Shown here: piece by piece, positions 43,120-55,955 of the stretch | Layout of the letters: the number at the start of each line of letters is the position of its first letter | How positions within the stretch are numbered: position 1 is the stretch's first letter | From: Boesenbergia rotunda | Taxonomy: Eukaryota; Streptophyta; Magnoliopsida; Zingiberales; Zingiberaceae | Length of the DNA stretch: 64,000 nt | Direction of reading: 5' to 3' | Assembly: GCA_024364735.1 (NCBI GenBank) | Contig: JAGFNQ010000954.1 | Location: 783,016-847,015, forward strand | Position numbers and translations under genes: made by a program | The notes under the pieces: generated by a model | What the model was told of the DNA's origin: nothing | Seen by the model: only the letters and a program-made list of their open reading frames with translations | Database searches by the model: none

Positions 43120-46100
43120 AACATGTCTATCATAAGCTTTCGCTGGAAGGGCCATAGTGAAAGGATCTGCTAGGTTATCTGCTGATGCAATCTTGGCGAC
43201 ATAACTTCTCCTCGCTTTATGATGTCTCATATCAAGTGGTACTTGCACTCAATGTGTTTACTTGCCTTATGGGCTCATGGTTCCTTCGAGTTTGCTACTG
43301 CACCACTGTTATCACAATAAATTGTGATAGCTTTGGGCAAACCAGGAATCACCTCTAAGTCCATCAAGAAGTTACTGAGTCATACAACTTTTTGCCTGCC
43401 TCAGAGGTTGCCACACACTCAGCTTCCATGGTGGAGTCCGCAATGCATTTCTGCTTAATACTCCTCCATACTATGGCTCCACCTCCCAAAGTAAACACAT
43501 AATCCGAGGTAGACTTATTGTTATCCCTATCTGATTGGAAATCAAAATCCATGTAACTCACAGGGAGCAAATGATCTGCCTGGTAAACTAGCATATAATT
43601 CCTAGTCCTTTTCAGGTACTTTAATATATGCTTTACTGCAGTCCAATGTCTTTGTCCTAAATTACTTTGATATCTGCTAACCATGCCCATGGCAAAACAG
43701 ATATCCGATCTCGTACATAACATAGCATACACTAGGCTCCCTACAGCCGAAGCATAAGGAATTGTCTTCATCTCCCTTACCTCTTTTGATGTTTTAGGAC
43801 ACATCTTCTTAGATAAAGGTACTTCATGCCAAAAAGGTAGAAAACTTTCTTGGAGTTTTGCATGCTAAAACGAGCTAGGATAGTATCAATATACAAAGCT
43901 TGAGATAAGCACAACATCCTTTTCTTGCGATCCCTTATAACTTCGATCCCAAGGATGTGTCCAGCTTCTCCCAAGTCCTTCATGTCAAACTTCTTGGACA
44001 ACCATACTCTTACGTCCGACAACACTTTAACATTGTTGCCAATGAGCAAAATGTCATCTACGTATAGTACAAGAAATACCACTACGTTTCCGTCACTCCT
44101 CTTGTATGCACAAGACTCATCCCGACATTGTATGAATCCATAAGACTAGATTACCTCATCAAATCGGATGTTCCAAGATCTTGAAGCTTGTTTCAATCCA
44201 TAAATGGACCGATTAAGCTTGCACACAAGATGCTTTTTGCCCTTTGCAATGAATCCCTCTGGTTTCTTCATATAGATGTTTTCTTCAAGACTTCCGTTAA
44301 GGAAAGTTGTCTTGACATCCATTTGTCAAACCTCATAATCCATATGAGCAACGATAGACAAGAGAATCCGGATAGACTTAAGCATGACTACCGACGAAAA
44401 AGTTTCCTCATAATCAATCCCCTCTTTCTGAGTATACCCCTTCGGAATAAGACTCGCTTTAAAGGTTTCCACCTTTCCGTCTGATCCTCTCTTTCTTTTG
44501 TAGACCCATTTATATCCAATGGCTTTTACACGATCCGGTGGTTCTACAGGCTCCCAGACTTGATTAGAATCCATAGATTCTATCTCAGAATTCATCGCCT
44601 TTTGCCAAGATATCACATCTTTATCTTGGAGTGCTTCGTCATAGGTCCAAGGATCAGGTTCATGTTCACCAGGGACTAAGTCTGAAGACTCTTCCAAAAA
44701 TATGAATCTGTCAAGTTGCCTAACAACCCTCCCACTACGATGAGGTACTACTTGTGTATCATCTGTGCACGCGGTGCAGCCACTTATGGTATATCATCCT
44801 GTACCGTTGGTACTGAAGTAGGAACTTCCCCTCTTATTTCCTCTAGAACAATCTTACTCATGGGCTTGTGGTTCATTACATAGTCCTCTTCTAAAAATTG
44901 GCATTCGTGCTAACAATGACCTTTTGATCTTTAAGACTATAAAACAGACCACCTTTCGTTCCTCTAGGATAGCCTATAAACAAGCGAACTTCCGTACGAG
45001 ATTCCAACTTGTCAGCGTCTCCCTTCAGCATATGCGCTAGCCTACCCCAAATCTAAATATGTCTCAGACTAGGCTTATACCCATTCCATAATTCTATGGG
45101 AGTAGAGGGTACAGATTTAGAAGGTACCAAGTTCAGAATATACACTGATGTTTCCAGAGCATACCCCCAAAACAAATTCGGTAATTCAGAATAACTCATC
45201 ATCGATCTAACCATTTCCCTAAGAGTCCTATTCCTTCGTTCCGCCACACCGTTCTGTTGGGGTGTACCAGGTGCAGGCAATTGGGATTGAATCTCATCCT
45301 CTGATAAGTAACTCCTAAACTCTCCCAAGAGGTACTCACCACCACGATCAGACCGTAGTGTCTTGATACTTTTACCATGACGTTTCTCCACATCAGTCTT
45401 GTACTCTTTGAACTTGTCAAAACACTCAGACTTGCGGCGCATCAAGTAAATGTATTCATATCTCGAATAGTCATCTATAAATGAGATGAAATATTCAAAG
45501 TCACCTCTTGCCTGGATAGACATAGGACCGCACAAATTAGAATGAACCAGTTCCAACACTTCTTTGGCTCTATACCCTTTGGCTTTAAAAGGCCTCTTGG
45601 TCATTTTTCCTTTCAAGCAAGATTCACAGGTTGGGAAATTTTCCACCACCAATGACCCCAAAGGTCCATCGGCTATCAACCTTTGAATTCTACTCAAGTT
45701 AATATGGCCCAATCTTAGATGCCAAAAATATGTTTGTTTCATTTTCGAAGATTCTTTTCTCTTATTAGAATTAGAAGATGTGTTATTAATTTTCATTTGC
45801 TTCATGGGAGTTATTGGATTAAGAGTATACAAATTGCCAACTAACGCACTAAAACAGATAATCACCCTATTCCATTTGATAACAACTTTGTCATTAAAAG
45901 AAACAGAATATCCATCCATAACTAATTTAGAAACTAAAATCAAGTTCTTTCTAAAACAAGGTACATAAAAATAATTTCTCAAAACCAAAGATTTATTCTT
46001 AGCAAAAGATAAATGAACATCCCCCACTACAATAGCCGCCACCTCCGTAGCATTGCCCATGTACACGGTAATCTCGCCCTCACGTAGTCGTCTGGTTTCC

Positions 46101-46160
46101 TGGAACCTCTACAATGAATTGCAGACATGATAAGTGGATCCCGTATCTACACACCAGGTA
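43120..46160 (-). pseudogene. C1 pol: protease, integrase, reverse transcriptase, RNase H
   Basis: In order on the minus strand: protease motif CVDTGSTYHVCNS (about 46150-46110); Gag-pre-integrase HLRLGHINLSRI with CESCLKG (about 45700-45610); integrase from ELVHSNLCGPM, in which the first catalytic Asp (HSD) is Asn, through LRSDRGGEY and GVAERRNRT to LRHI; reverse transcriptase from WQKAMNSEI through MDVKTTFLNGSLEENIYM to LYVDDILL (about 44060, intact); RNase H from PYASAVGSLVYA to ASKHIECKYHLI (about 43240). There is a frameshift between 45053 and 44697 and another between 44082 and 43804, plus several stops. Pol would copy RNA into DNA and insert it; this copy cannot. It is Copia; the exact lineage is unresolved. 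Confidence 0.9.
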
Positions 46161-47041
46161 CCGGTAAATAACACCGTTAAACATGTTTCAACAACTAATG
46201 AAAAAGATATACCTTATTTGTTCTCCTTTCGACAGGGACAGTCCACCTTCCAATGTCCAACCTGCTTGCATGTGAAGTACTTTCCTTTCGGCTTCTTCAC
46301 TCCAGCTTGTGGTCCTTGAGATCCAATCGCTTTCTTTGCCGAACCAACTTGTTACTTCTTCTTCCTACCGCCTTTCGACTTAGAAGCAGAAACATTTTCA
46401 GCAATGTAAGCTTAAGCACTTTGACGAAATAGCCCTTCCGCTACCTGGAGTTCTGTCAGAAGTTCCGCCAACGAATACATCCTTTTGTTCATGTTGTAGT
46501 TCAGGCAGAACTGCTCAAAACTCTTTGGCAGCGTCTGGAGAATGATATCGACCTGGGTTTCCCCATCGATTTCAGCTCCAAGGACTTCCATCACATTTAA
46601 ATGAGTCATCATCTTGAGAACATGATCCCTCACGGGTGTTCCCTCAGCCATGGTGGTTGTCATTCTCATGACCTCTTGCCTAGCAGCCCGATTCTGGTGT
46701 CCGAAGAGTTCCTTGAGATTGAGAAGCATGTCATAGGCAGTAGCAAAGGCTTAATGTTGATGTTGCAATACATTTGACATGGAAGCCAAAATGTAACATC
46801 GCGCCATCTCATCTACCTTTACCCACTTCTTATAACTCTCTTTCTCCTCTTCACTAGAATAATCTCTGGGCTTATTAGGACATACCTCAAAAAGTACATA
46901 TTTGTACTCCTCAGCAGTCAAGACAATATCCAAGTTCCTTTTCCAATCAATATAATTTGGACCAGTAAGTTTGTTTTCTTTTAGAATCACAGCAAGGGGA
47001 TTGAAAGACATATTGAAAAACATGAGAATCACATTGGTCAA
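46161..47041 (-). pseudogene. C1 gag
   Basis: The ATG near 47041 or slightly downstream (MSFNPLAVIL) opens a frame with the Copia Gag core: KLTGPNYIDWKRNLDIVL, then LKELFGHQNRAARQEVM and MMTHLNVMEVLGAEID, and LPKSFEQFCLNYNMNKR. A zinc knuckle follows near 46275-46235 with its first Cys read as Tyr (YFTCKQVGHWKVDC). In-frame stops lie near 46751 and 46412, and the frame is continuous with the protease. It encodes the particle protein in intact relatives. Confidence 0.88.
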
Positions 47042-48051
47042 AATATTAGAATTTAAAATAGTATTGATTCCTCAAACAATAAAATTTTAAATTCACCAAC
47101 ATCTCAAAACACTGTGAATTTCATATGCCACGATAGTGTGGACGTATACTAATTCAAGCATTTGTAGGAGGAGGTTTTACCCATTAATTTTATTATCTTG
47201 TCAACCTTACTTTTTGACAAATAAAATTAATAGTTGGTTTATCTTCGGTCAAACAAATAATAGCAGTGACTCCGATGGGGAGGATACTATTAATTACATC
47301 TAAGTGTACACCATTACTTGATACTAAGTACATTATCTAGGATTTTGTCCCTTCTGATGGGGAAGATCACATACTCCTAAATAATTTCCTAAATCGTAAG
47401 TTTGATCTAGTGATCCGCAAAATAAACTCATCCGATGTGGAGGAAGGCACTCAGAGCCAACGCGTAAGTTTGAATGCATCACTTTTCAAACCAATAATGG
47501 AGGTCACGGGACTCAAAGATCCATCACCCACTTAGTTATTTTATTTTTAAAAAATCGAGGAATTTTCAAACAACCACAACAAGCATATTAAACAACAAGC
47601 AATAAATATGAAAATTCAAAATTTCTAACTATTATGGCTTTGTAGATTCCGCTGTTCTCCAATACGTCTCCAGTCGTGTTGCCACCTCGTTTCCTCCTTC
47701 TTTAGCCGCGCAAGCAAGGGACCCGAGCCGAAAAAAAAAATTAAATTTACATCCATCGATCCTATACTTGACAAAGGAGTTTACATAAAATCTAGATCAA
47801 ACAGTAAATTAAAACCAAAGCGGCTAACATTGTCGTATTTAATTACAATCAAATACAAATGGCCTCGTCAAACCTGAGGATTCAAATAAATACAATCACA
47901 CAACATCATACACAAACACACAGCCATAATAGTTGGATCTCATGCCTGCAACCACAAAGTTAGCCTATTGCACATCCTACTATTATCCGGCTATTATATA
48001 TGAAAAGCATGAAAGTAACCAAATCCAAAACACATAGAATCGGAAACCATG
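47042..48051 (-). other. C1 5' leader
   Basis: About 1 kb between the primer site and gag, AT-rich, without an ORF. Long untranslated leaders are common in this kind of Copia element. Confidence 0.6.
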
Positions 48052-48063
48052 GCTCTGATACCA
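48052..48063 (-). promoter_or_regulatory. C1 primer binding site
   Basis: GCTCTGATACCA, three bases from the 5' LTR start TGTTGGCG. Confidence 0.9.
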
Positions 48064-48066
48064 ATT

Positions 48067-49631
48067 TGTTGGCGTTGGGATTCCTCCCTATATCCTTGGA
48101 TTAAAATTCTATAGATTAGAACTAATCCGGATAGGGAAAGAAAACTTCCCGAACGACCTACTTCATCTTTATGCTTTTCGATTGAGTGATCGCTTGAACA
48201 AACTTGTTATTCAAGCAATTATACTCCTTTATCGATTAGCAGCAGAATAGAAGACGAAGTTTGAATCGCCGGTTCTTTTGTTTGTTTCGGGATCCAAGAG
48301 AAAAACAAAATACAATTAAACTAGAATGAAAACAAGATTATATATCTTGATCTTCTATTGTATTCCTATCATCCTTCTTGGACGTCGTGTGAGCGACGAT
48401 CTTCCAAGAATTAAAGCCACCAAAACCCTCCTTCTTCTTCCTTCATGCTTACGCCAACCCTCCCTTCTCCTTGATGTGTCGCACGCCCAAAGGAAGAAGA
48501 TCTTCCTTCTTCTTTTCTTGACCTTGTCGCACGCCTAAAGGAAGAAGAGGAGAGAAGAGAAGAAGAAGATGGCTAGCCTTTCTCCCTTCCTTGAACCCTA
48601 ACCGCCCCTCCTTGTGTAACCGGCGCCATACGCCCAAGAGGAGAGAGAGAGAGAGAGGGGGGGGAGAAAAAAAACCAAGTTAGGGTTGGTACATGATGGC
48701 TTAAGAGGTTATTTATAGGCTACAATAGAGACCATAAGGAGGAGTTGGTTATGGTCTCCTAACAGATCTTTAACCCGATCCGTTAATAATAACCCGTTCT
48801 ACTAATGGGTTATTATTGAACTACCGCACCCCACTAATGGGTTATTATTGAACTACCGCACCAACCCCATATTAAAATATGGGCTCCACCTTATTATGTG
48901 TACATCATCTCCCCGTGTTTAAGATATCGCATGTCTATTAATTAATTAAATTACTGACAATTTAATTAATTAACATATAATTTCAAGAGTAGTACCACTC
49001 AACGTTATTATCATGTCGTACCAAGTCCAACTACAGGATTTACATTATAATCCTTATGAGCTCCTCAAGGGGACATCATCATCCTAAATAATTAGGGTAC
49101 GATTTCCTTCTACAATCAACGACACACCATATAAATAATATTATTTTTCAATTTAACGGGCCTATTGATTTAACGAATAAATCTCGCTCATTGGTAAATT
49201 AAAGAAATAAATATTAAGTATACATGTCCGTTATTATATCGGGATTAAGAGCATGTACATCTATAATAACCGAGGTCTTGTTCGATTATATAGTCTGTAT
49301 AAATCGAACAACCTCAAAACGGTCCTGCCCAATACACACAAAGTGTACTAGTGTAATTCTATAGCCAAGATAGACTAATCTCAAATTACGTACTACAACC
49401 ATTCCAATGGCATGTCCAAATCCATCTTGGTTGTGAGTCACTACTTATACTTTACAAGGAACTGATAACATGATCTTTTGTGTGGCACCACACACCATGT
49501 TATCTACAATATAAAGTAATGGACAATTGCACACATATAACAAATATAAAATACAAACACATGACCACTGTGATTCTTATTCCAAAATAGATATTCATAC
49601 AAAAGCTAGGTTTATAGTATACATCCTAACA
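48067..49631 (-). repeat. C1 5' LTR, 1.57 kb
   Basis: TGTTGGCGTTGGG to CATCCTAACA; matches 41517-43052 throughout. A roughly 35-bp tandem duplication (CACTAATGGGTTATTATTG unit, about 48798-48862) occurs only in this copy. Confidence 0.88.
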
Positions 49632-50221
49632 GGGCGGTCAGCCAACTGCTAAGAATCCTATACGGAAGATACGGTTTAAAAGCAGCAGATTAATGAATGA
49701 ATATTTTAGATTTGTTGAGCCTTGCTAAGTCGGCGCACGTCGACCGATGTGTCAGACAGTTAAGAAATGTGGGTGGTTGTATCGCTAGGCCCGGCAGCTA
49801 GCCAGTAGGGTTGTAGATTTGGCCCCTTTTCGGCTAGCAAAGCCTACCGCCGGATTTGCACATTAAGATGGGCAGGATACTTTGTCAGGTTTCTGTCTGC
49901 CGTCCTGCCTATATAAAGGATCCCATCTCTTCACACGTAGGTATGCTCTACAGTTCTTCTAGAGTTCCCCACTTTCATTTTCTTTTAGTCGGAGCCCTAA
50001 CTTGATCGTCCGAGTAACTGTGCCGGGGATGTCCCCGGCTGGCCTCTAACGAATCTTTCTTCACAGGAAAACGTGCCCGCTGTCCCCCCCTCCAGAGCAC
50101 CCAGCCGGTGACTCCGATCGTCTGGTTGGACCCCCCGAGTAGCCGGTCGACGAGCCCGTGGTCAATCTTCAATCAACCCTCGATCGCGTCATCACTTGGT
50201 CGCCCTCCTTACTTGCTGAAA
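49632..50221 (+). repeat. G1 3' LTR, second part
   Basis: Continues after C1; matches 28415-29010, including the TATA box CCTATATAAAGG (about 49907). It ends TTGCTGAAA. Confidence 0.8.
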
Positions 50222-50671
50222 GGATTATTATTTAATTTTATATTTCAATATAAGATGATAGTATTCATCTCAGATGACCTGTCTTTAAGATATAGATAGA
50301 TAAATTATAGAAAACGTTTATCGTAGGTCAACCGTCTCGAAGAGAAGAGGCAGTTGACTTATAGAGCGTTACCATTATAAAATTTGAGGTTCAATTGCTG
50401 ATTAATTGTCATGTTTTTATATTTTCTTATATACTGATTATTGATGAGATTAATAATCATCTATGATTTATCTTTATTCCTATAATCGAAGAACGGACCT
50501 TAAAATTAATCTGAGATGAATGTTGCCGTAATTAACGATGTCAATCCGTGGGACACAATAATTATTAAACAAATTTTATTTAATTTTACAGATGCTTTAA
50601 AAAAATAATCATAAAATAGTTTTTAGATATTAATTTGGATCACAGCCTAAGACACGCTCATTTGATAGATA

Positions 50672-50712
<41 letters not shown>

Positions 50713-51113
50713 TAAAAATGTATTTGAAGTTTTTGTTAAAACTATTTTTTCTTAATTTTTAAATTTAAATAAAATATATTTTAAGACGCCATTGAAATCT
50801 AACCATATTTCTAATTTCTAATATATGTAACCGAATGATTAAATAAACTATATAACAATTTTGACCATATATTTATCACTTTAATGTATCCAAAATTATT
50901 AATCAATATTAACAAATAACTAAAATAGCTATATAAATTTAGTAATTTTGTTCATATGTTTAGCAATTTCAACTAAAATTACTATCTGATCATAAATCAA
51001 AATTGTTATAGGTAGGCGCCATTTGATCATTTTAAAAACATAGTTAGGTTTTAATGAGTATTTATATTTAAATTTTAAGTAGAAAACATCAATATAATAA
51101 TCTTGATCAAAAT
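50222..51113. other. AT-rich intergenic DNA
   Basis: No ORF, LTR or similarity to other parts of the window. It is probably old host sequence between two element clusters. Confidence 0.4.
50675..50708. repeat. (TA)n microsatellite
   Basis: About 17 uninterrupted TA units. Confidence 0.95.
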
Positions 51114-52514
51114 TATTGGTGCAATTCATCTAGGTTAAGATTAACTAGGTTAACCAAGCTCGGATTAATTTGAGTTTAGGTTTCGATTTTTAATTAATAT
51201 GTTAGTAAAATATCAAGTAGGTTAAGGATGATCGGATACAATATGATGTTAGAAGTCAGGAAGTTGGTTAGAGAAAAGCTCAAGTGGGTCAAGTTTGACC
51301 AAACACTTGGTAATCGAAAGTCTAATGAGAAGTTGTCATGAGGAAAGACCAAGTGGGTCATGGTTGACCGGATACTTGATGATCAGAAGTCTAATAAGAA
51401 ATTAGCAAGAGAAAAATATAAGTGGGTCAAGGTTGATCGGATACTTGGTGATTGAAAGTCCAATGAAAAATTGACAAGAGAAAAGTCCAAGTAAATCAAG
51501 GTTGATCGAACATTTGATGATCAGAAGTCCAACCGAGAGTTGGCATGAGGGAAGTCCAAATGGGTGATGGAGGACCAGATACTTGGCACGAGATAGAAAA
51601 TCTAATTGAGTTATAGAGGACCAGACATTTGGCACAAAATAGAAGCTCTAAGTTGGTCACGAAGATCGGACACCTAGCGATGACGAGTGAAGTCAAGGTT
51701 GATCGGATGCTAGGTAACGAGGCAGTTCTGTTATAGCAAATTTTGAAGATCATAACTTTTGACTCGGATATCATAATAAGAATTTTTTATGTGAAATGAA
51801 ACTCGTACTGAGATCTACACTTTTACTACTCACCAATCAATTGGTTGTTGGTATACTATAGCAATGAACATAATGTTACAGAATCGATTAGCTTGATTGA
51901 TTGAAAGTAACCAATTGATTGGTGAGTCACACCAATCTATTAGTAAGGTAAAAAAAATATTCATTCTGCAAGTTTAAATGTTGAATTCTATGACAATTGA
52001 TTGGTGAAGTCTATCAATTGATTGGTAGGTGAAAATCAGCCCGAATAGTACTCTTATAAAGAGATTTCGAGGAGGATTCTCGGTGCTTTTTTCTTGAGGG
52101 TTTAGATGTGAACTGCTGCTGCATTTCCAACCATCAAGAGGCTACCTAAAGCAACAAGCAAGCATCCAAAGCAAAGATCTCATATATAAAGTTTGTTTAC
52201 TTTCATTTGCTTGTGTATTTTGTCTTTCTTGTTGTATATTGTGCTATAGCTTGTAAGAGGCTTCTCTCCTCTGGAAGGATTTCGAGAAGGAGGAAATTCT
52301 TAATGGAAGCTGTGAGTTAGAAGTTGACCCTTCGATTAGTTATCTCAAGAAGGTGGATACAAAAATCAAGGTGTAATGCATGTGGCGTCAATTGATTGAA
52401 GTTTCTGTTGCGCATTCAACAACGAGCACAAAGTGAAGCCGAGAAGCGATCGAAGCTATTCCCCCCGCCCCTACAATTCATATGGATCCTAACAAATTCA
52501 TATGGATCCTAACA
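51114..52514 (+). repeat. G3 5' LTR, decayed, Sirevirus-like, with CAATTG array
   Basis: Starts TATTGGTGCAATTC (TG lost) and ends ATCCTAACA, with the last 20 bases doubled (52475-52494, 52495-52514). CCAATTGATTGG-type palindromes lie at 51830-52032, directly before a CTTATAAAGAG TATA box (about 52050). AACTTTATTAGAGTGAGG after the end looks like a decayed primer site. GTCAAGGTTGATCGGATAC-type repeats fill 51290-51720. Confidence 0.6.
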
Positions 52515-53087
52515 AACTTTATTAGAGTGAGGTTGTTCTTCACCGAACTAATCGCCAGAAAAAGCAAAGAGCTAGAGGAACAAGAAGAAGCCATGTATTG
52601 GAGTGTTTCAATATCAACAAGTCATCGAACAAATTATCAAAGGAGCTTAATTAATTTGCAAATGATGAAATGAATCACCAAGATGGATTCAGATATGACA
52701 TCCGAGTGCCTCCATCATTCGGAATGGGATGCTTCGATCTTTGGGAATAAAGAATGGAGAATTTTTTTGATGATCGATATAGAGCAATGGTTTGCTCTAA
52801 TTGATTTGAAGCTCTGATAAATACAAAAGGAGAACCTCTTCAGAAGAATAAATGGACTAAGGAGTAAGTTCAAAAATCCAAGGTAAATGACAAGGTAACT
52901 AAATTGTTAGCACATATTTTACCTAATAATGTTTTGTGTAAATAGATAACTACAAGGATATAAGTGAGTTATGAGGTAAGTTGGTTAAGCTTCATGAAGA
53001 TTTAACCTCAATGCAAAGTAAAGAAAAATTCAAAGAGGGAGATTCTTTGGATTAAGAATAAGAGGATTCGAAAATTGAGAGGTACGC
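52515..53087 (+). pseudogene. G3 gag, N-terminal part, decayed
   Basis: Across frame breaks it reads DLW(K)-RMENFFDDRY, KVTKLLAHILPNNVL, KLVKLHEDLTSMQSKEKFKEGD and DSKIERY, the order of a Sirevirus-type Gag core (compare LIELHEG in P1). Several stops are present, some at Trp codons. It is cut at 53087 by O1 and resumes at 62669. Confidence 0.65.
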
Positions 53088-53881
53088 TGTTGGTGCCCCA
53101 GTTGGTTTTGATGTGACAACTAAGTTAGGTTAGGTCCTGTTGTGTTTTTGATCCCTCTGTCTAAGTGTGCAAGAGCTTAGGAGCGGAGGAAGTCGAGCGT
53201 AAGATGCAGTGGATGAGAAGGATTACACGAGGAAGTGAGCCAACGGGCTCGATTTATCCGAGGAGGCGGAAGCTGTGGAAGAGTACACCGGTAGAGCGAG
53301 AAGGACGTGCACGACGTTTGAGGGATGAGAAGCCGGAAGGAAGGACACTTGAGGGGTGAAAGGTCGGAGTCAAATTTGGGTGCCCTATGCTTACAGGCAC
53401 TCGAGAGCAACTTTTATCCACCTAGCTAGTCGTTTGCGAACATTGTGCATCAAATAACGCACAAGCCACATGTCAAGTGCCCTCAACTACTCGGGTGCCC
53501 CTATAGTGCCACGTCAGCAATCGGATAGAATTGACTGGGGCTATAAATAGACCCCCAGAGCTCAGTTCCGAATCATCCATCAAAGCATACAAATTTCTTC
53601 TTGTTTTCTAGCTTCTGTCTTCTGCTACAAAGTATGTAAAAGGCTTCTCCGTCAGAAGGAGATTTTAATAGTGAGCTTCAACCATCTTGGATTAGCAACT
53701 ACCTAGGTTGCAACCAAGTATCTTCTTGTGTCCTAGCCTTTTACTAGTTTAATTAGTTTATGTTTATTTTAATTTATTGTTGCAACTAATCTAGAATTTT
53801 TGTGAGCCGCACAAAAGATTTATTTTATCTTATAGGGGCAATTCACCCACCCCCCTCTTGCCGGTCAACATCGATCTTACA
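53088..53881 (+). repeat. O1 5' LTR, 794 bp
   Basis: TGTTGGTGCCCC to ATCTTACA; GGGGCTATAAATAGACC TATA box at about 53540. Compared with the 3' copy it lacks a block of about 55 bases near 53360. Confidence 0.85.
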
Positions 53882-53883
53882 AC

Positions 53884-53895
53884 TGGTATCAGAGC
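53884..53895 (+). promoter_or_regulatory. O1 primer binding site
   Basis: TGGTATCAGAGC, two bases after the LTR. Confidence 0.9.
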
Positions 53896-53908
53896 AAGGA
53901 CACCGCAG

Positions 53909-54958
53909 AATGGCTAATCGTCAACTGCAGCAAATTCTAAAAAATAGTTGGACCAGTGATTTACCCATCGAAGTTTAAGGGGGTGTTCGCAGCATGCAAG
54001 AGGAAGATGAAGGTATTTTTTGAATGATTACTAACAACGAAAAATAGTTTTTCAGCTCCAAAAGATAACGAAGGAATGATTAAGGAATTTGACACCTAGA
54101 ACAAGAAGGAACAAGCAGACGTTATAGCGAACGGCAAACCAAAATTCTATCTACTGACCGCCCTCCCTGAACAAGATATCAGTCGAATCGGGAAGTGCAA
54201 CTCGACAAAGGATCTTTAGGAAAAGTTCCTGGAATTGCACGAAGGCATCTCGGAGGCAAAACTAACGCGATGAGATATCCTTCGATGCTAGTTTACTAAC
54301 CTCTGAATGGAAGACGAGCAATCAGTTACCGAACTGCACGCCAAGGTAAAAGAGCTAATCACGAGCCTTTAGAACCTCGGTGAAAAGGTAACAAATCGTG
54401 ACGCTCAACGGTACGCACTAAATGCTTGCCCGAGAACCCAGGATTGGACCTCAGTAATCAACGCGTACTTTATATCAAAAGACCTTGAGGCAAGTACTCT
54501 AGAATAACTTTTTTCGATTTTGGAGCTTCATGAATCTCGGTGTGTAGGGAAGAGCAGGAAAACAGACAGTGTCGCTCTGAACATGAGGAAAAACTAGATC
54601 AAGGAGCAGTTATCAACGGACGATGAAAATACGAAGGATATGGTAAAAAGTCTTAAAAGTTTCTTTAAAAAGGCTAATAAATTTTCAAAGTTTTAGGGCA
54701 AAAGACGATCTCCGAAGAAACTTACAGTCCGATACTATAACTGCAAAGAGGAGGGTCATCTAAAAGACTAGTGTCCCAAACTCAAGAATCAGCCAAAGAA
54801 GAAGAAAGCACTGAAAGTCACCTAGGGCAAGACCTCGTCCGATGAATCAGAAACTGAAGAATGTGTTGGACTTTTGCTGATGGCAAGTCATCAAGAGGAG
54901 AGACTGATAAAAGGGAGCTACGTCAAAAGAAAGTAGCGACGAAGGGAGAGTCTCTCTT
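53909..54958 (+). pseudogene. O1 gag, N-terminal and central part
   Basis: From about 54070 one frame reads EGMIKEFDT, NKKEQADVIANGKPKFYLL, KFLELHEGISEAKLTR, VTELHAKVKELITSL, NRDAQRYALNACPRTQ and a zinc knuckle with its first Cys as Tyr (YYNCKEEGHLKD-C, about 54736-54775). At least eight stops interrupt it, several TAG/TGA at places where related Gags have Trp. An acidic stretch (DESETEEC) follows before I1 cuts in. This is the Sirevirus-type Gag of O1, long dead. Confidence 0.75.
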
Positions 54959-55882
54959 TGTTGAGGCAATCTGTGGTCCGGAGTGATCAAATGTTTTGAT
55001 GTTTGGGCAAAGGGTTTAAGTTAGGCTTACCCTTGTGATCTTATATGTGTATGTTGAGTGTGCGGTTGTACAGGTTACACATATGGACTTGGCTGGACGG
55101 CCTCAGTACGGTGAAGGGTGGCATGGAGACAAGCTGGAGGCTTGTGTACACCCGAGGGACCTTGGAGAGCAGGGACGATGAGCTGATGGGCACGGACTTC
55201 GAGGCGTACATGAAGGATGGCATGGAGGCAAACTGGAGGTTTGCGTGCGCATCCGAGGGACGAGGGCCGAAGATGAAGAGGGCGTGAAGGCAACAGTCGA
55301 GGCTGCGGAGGAGGAGTCAGTCGAGTCGTGAGGGTATGAGTGCGGTGTGATTGTACTCGGGAAGGGTTCAGCTGGGGACCAATCGACTGCTCTGGGAGCA
55401 GTCGACTGGTAGGTGGCTGGTGAGTTGGCTGAGAATTCGAACGTTGAGATGCAACGGTCGAATTTCAGTGGCACCAGTCGACTGCCCTGGGGGCAGTCGA
55501 CTGGTAGCGAGGGTTTCAGCCCGAGTCCTATTTAAAGAGGACTTCGTGGTGGTTGAGTTTTTTTTGACGAATCTTGTCTTGGTTAAAGGCAAGATAGTAG
55601 TCTTTGTGCTCAGGTCTTCTAAAGGTGTTGTGGTGAGGTTTCTCCACCCAGAAGGAGCAATAGAGCTAGCTGGAGGTTATCCGGGGATTGATCCATCGAC
55701 GGATTCTTAGATTAGTCACCCGTCTGGGGTGGATACCAAGTATATCTTTCGTGTTAGCATTGGTTAGTCTTTGTTTTATTATTTTATTGTATATTCCAAT
55801 GTGCAACTAACCGTGTAGGAAGAAAGGGGTTTGAGAATTGCTATTCACCCCCCCCCTCTAGCACACCGAAGACGATCCATCA
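54959..55882 (+). repeat. I1 5' LTR, 924 bp
   Basis: TGTTGAGGCAATC to CGATCCATCA. CAGTCGACTG palindromes (about 55378-55505) stand directly before TCCTATTTAAAGAGG (55528), the likely TATA box. One palindrome pair is missing from the 3' copy. Confidence 0.93.
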
Positions 55883-55884
55883 GT

Positions 55885-55896
55885 TGGTATCAGAGC
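55885..55896 (+). promoter_or_regulatory. I1 primer binding site
   Basis: TGGTATCAGAGC, two bases after the LTR end. Confidence 0.92.
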
Positions 55897-55955
55897 CAAG
55901 GACCGCTCTTGATCAGACTAACGGCCGAGAGAGCATACCCTAGAGGAAGAAGAAA

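Larger units (their letters stand above)
41517..49631 (-). mobile_element. C1, Copia element with gag-pol (minus), inactive
   Basis: LTRs 41517-43052 and 48067-49631, primer site 48052-48063, one gag-pol reading frame from 47041. It is the only element in the window with all enzyme domains in place. It splits the G1 3' LTR (41516/49632). No clean 5-bp duplication is visible (TTGGG versus GGGCG). Confidence 0.9.
28121..50221 (+). mobile_element. G1, Tat-like Gypsy element without pol, three insertions
   Basis: 5' LTR 28121-29010; 3' LTR 41218-41516 plus 49632-50221. Inside are a plus-strand gag (29430-30300) and a long antisense ORF now in three pieces (30305-30947, 34571-35079, 39852-40590). 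Gypsy protease, reverse transcriptase, RNase H and integrase are not seen. Antisense ORFs between pol and the 3' LTR are known in the Tat lineage, so the plan fits a Tat relative that lost pol. The flanking five bases (TGATC, GGATT) agree only partly. Confidence 0.75.

Noticed and set aside
55041..55710. ORFs on both strands of the I1 LTR
   Set aside because: They recur at 59565-60078 in the second LTR copy and have no coding signature.
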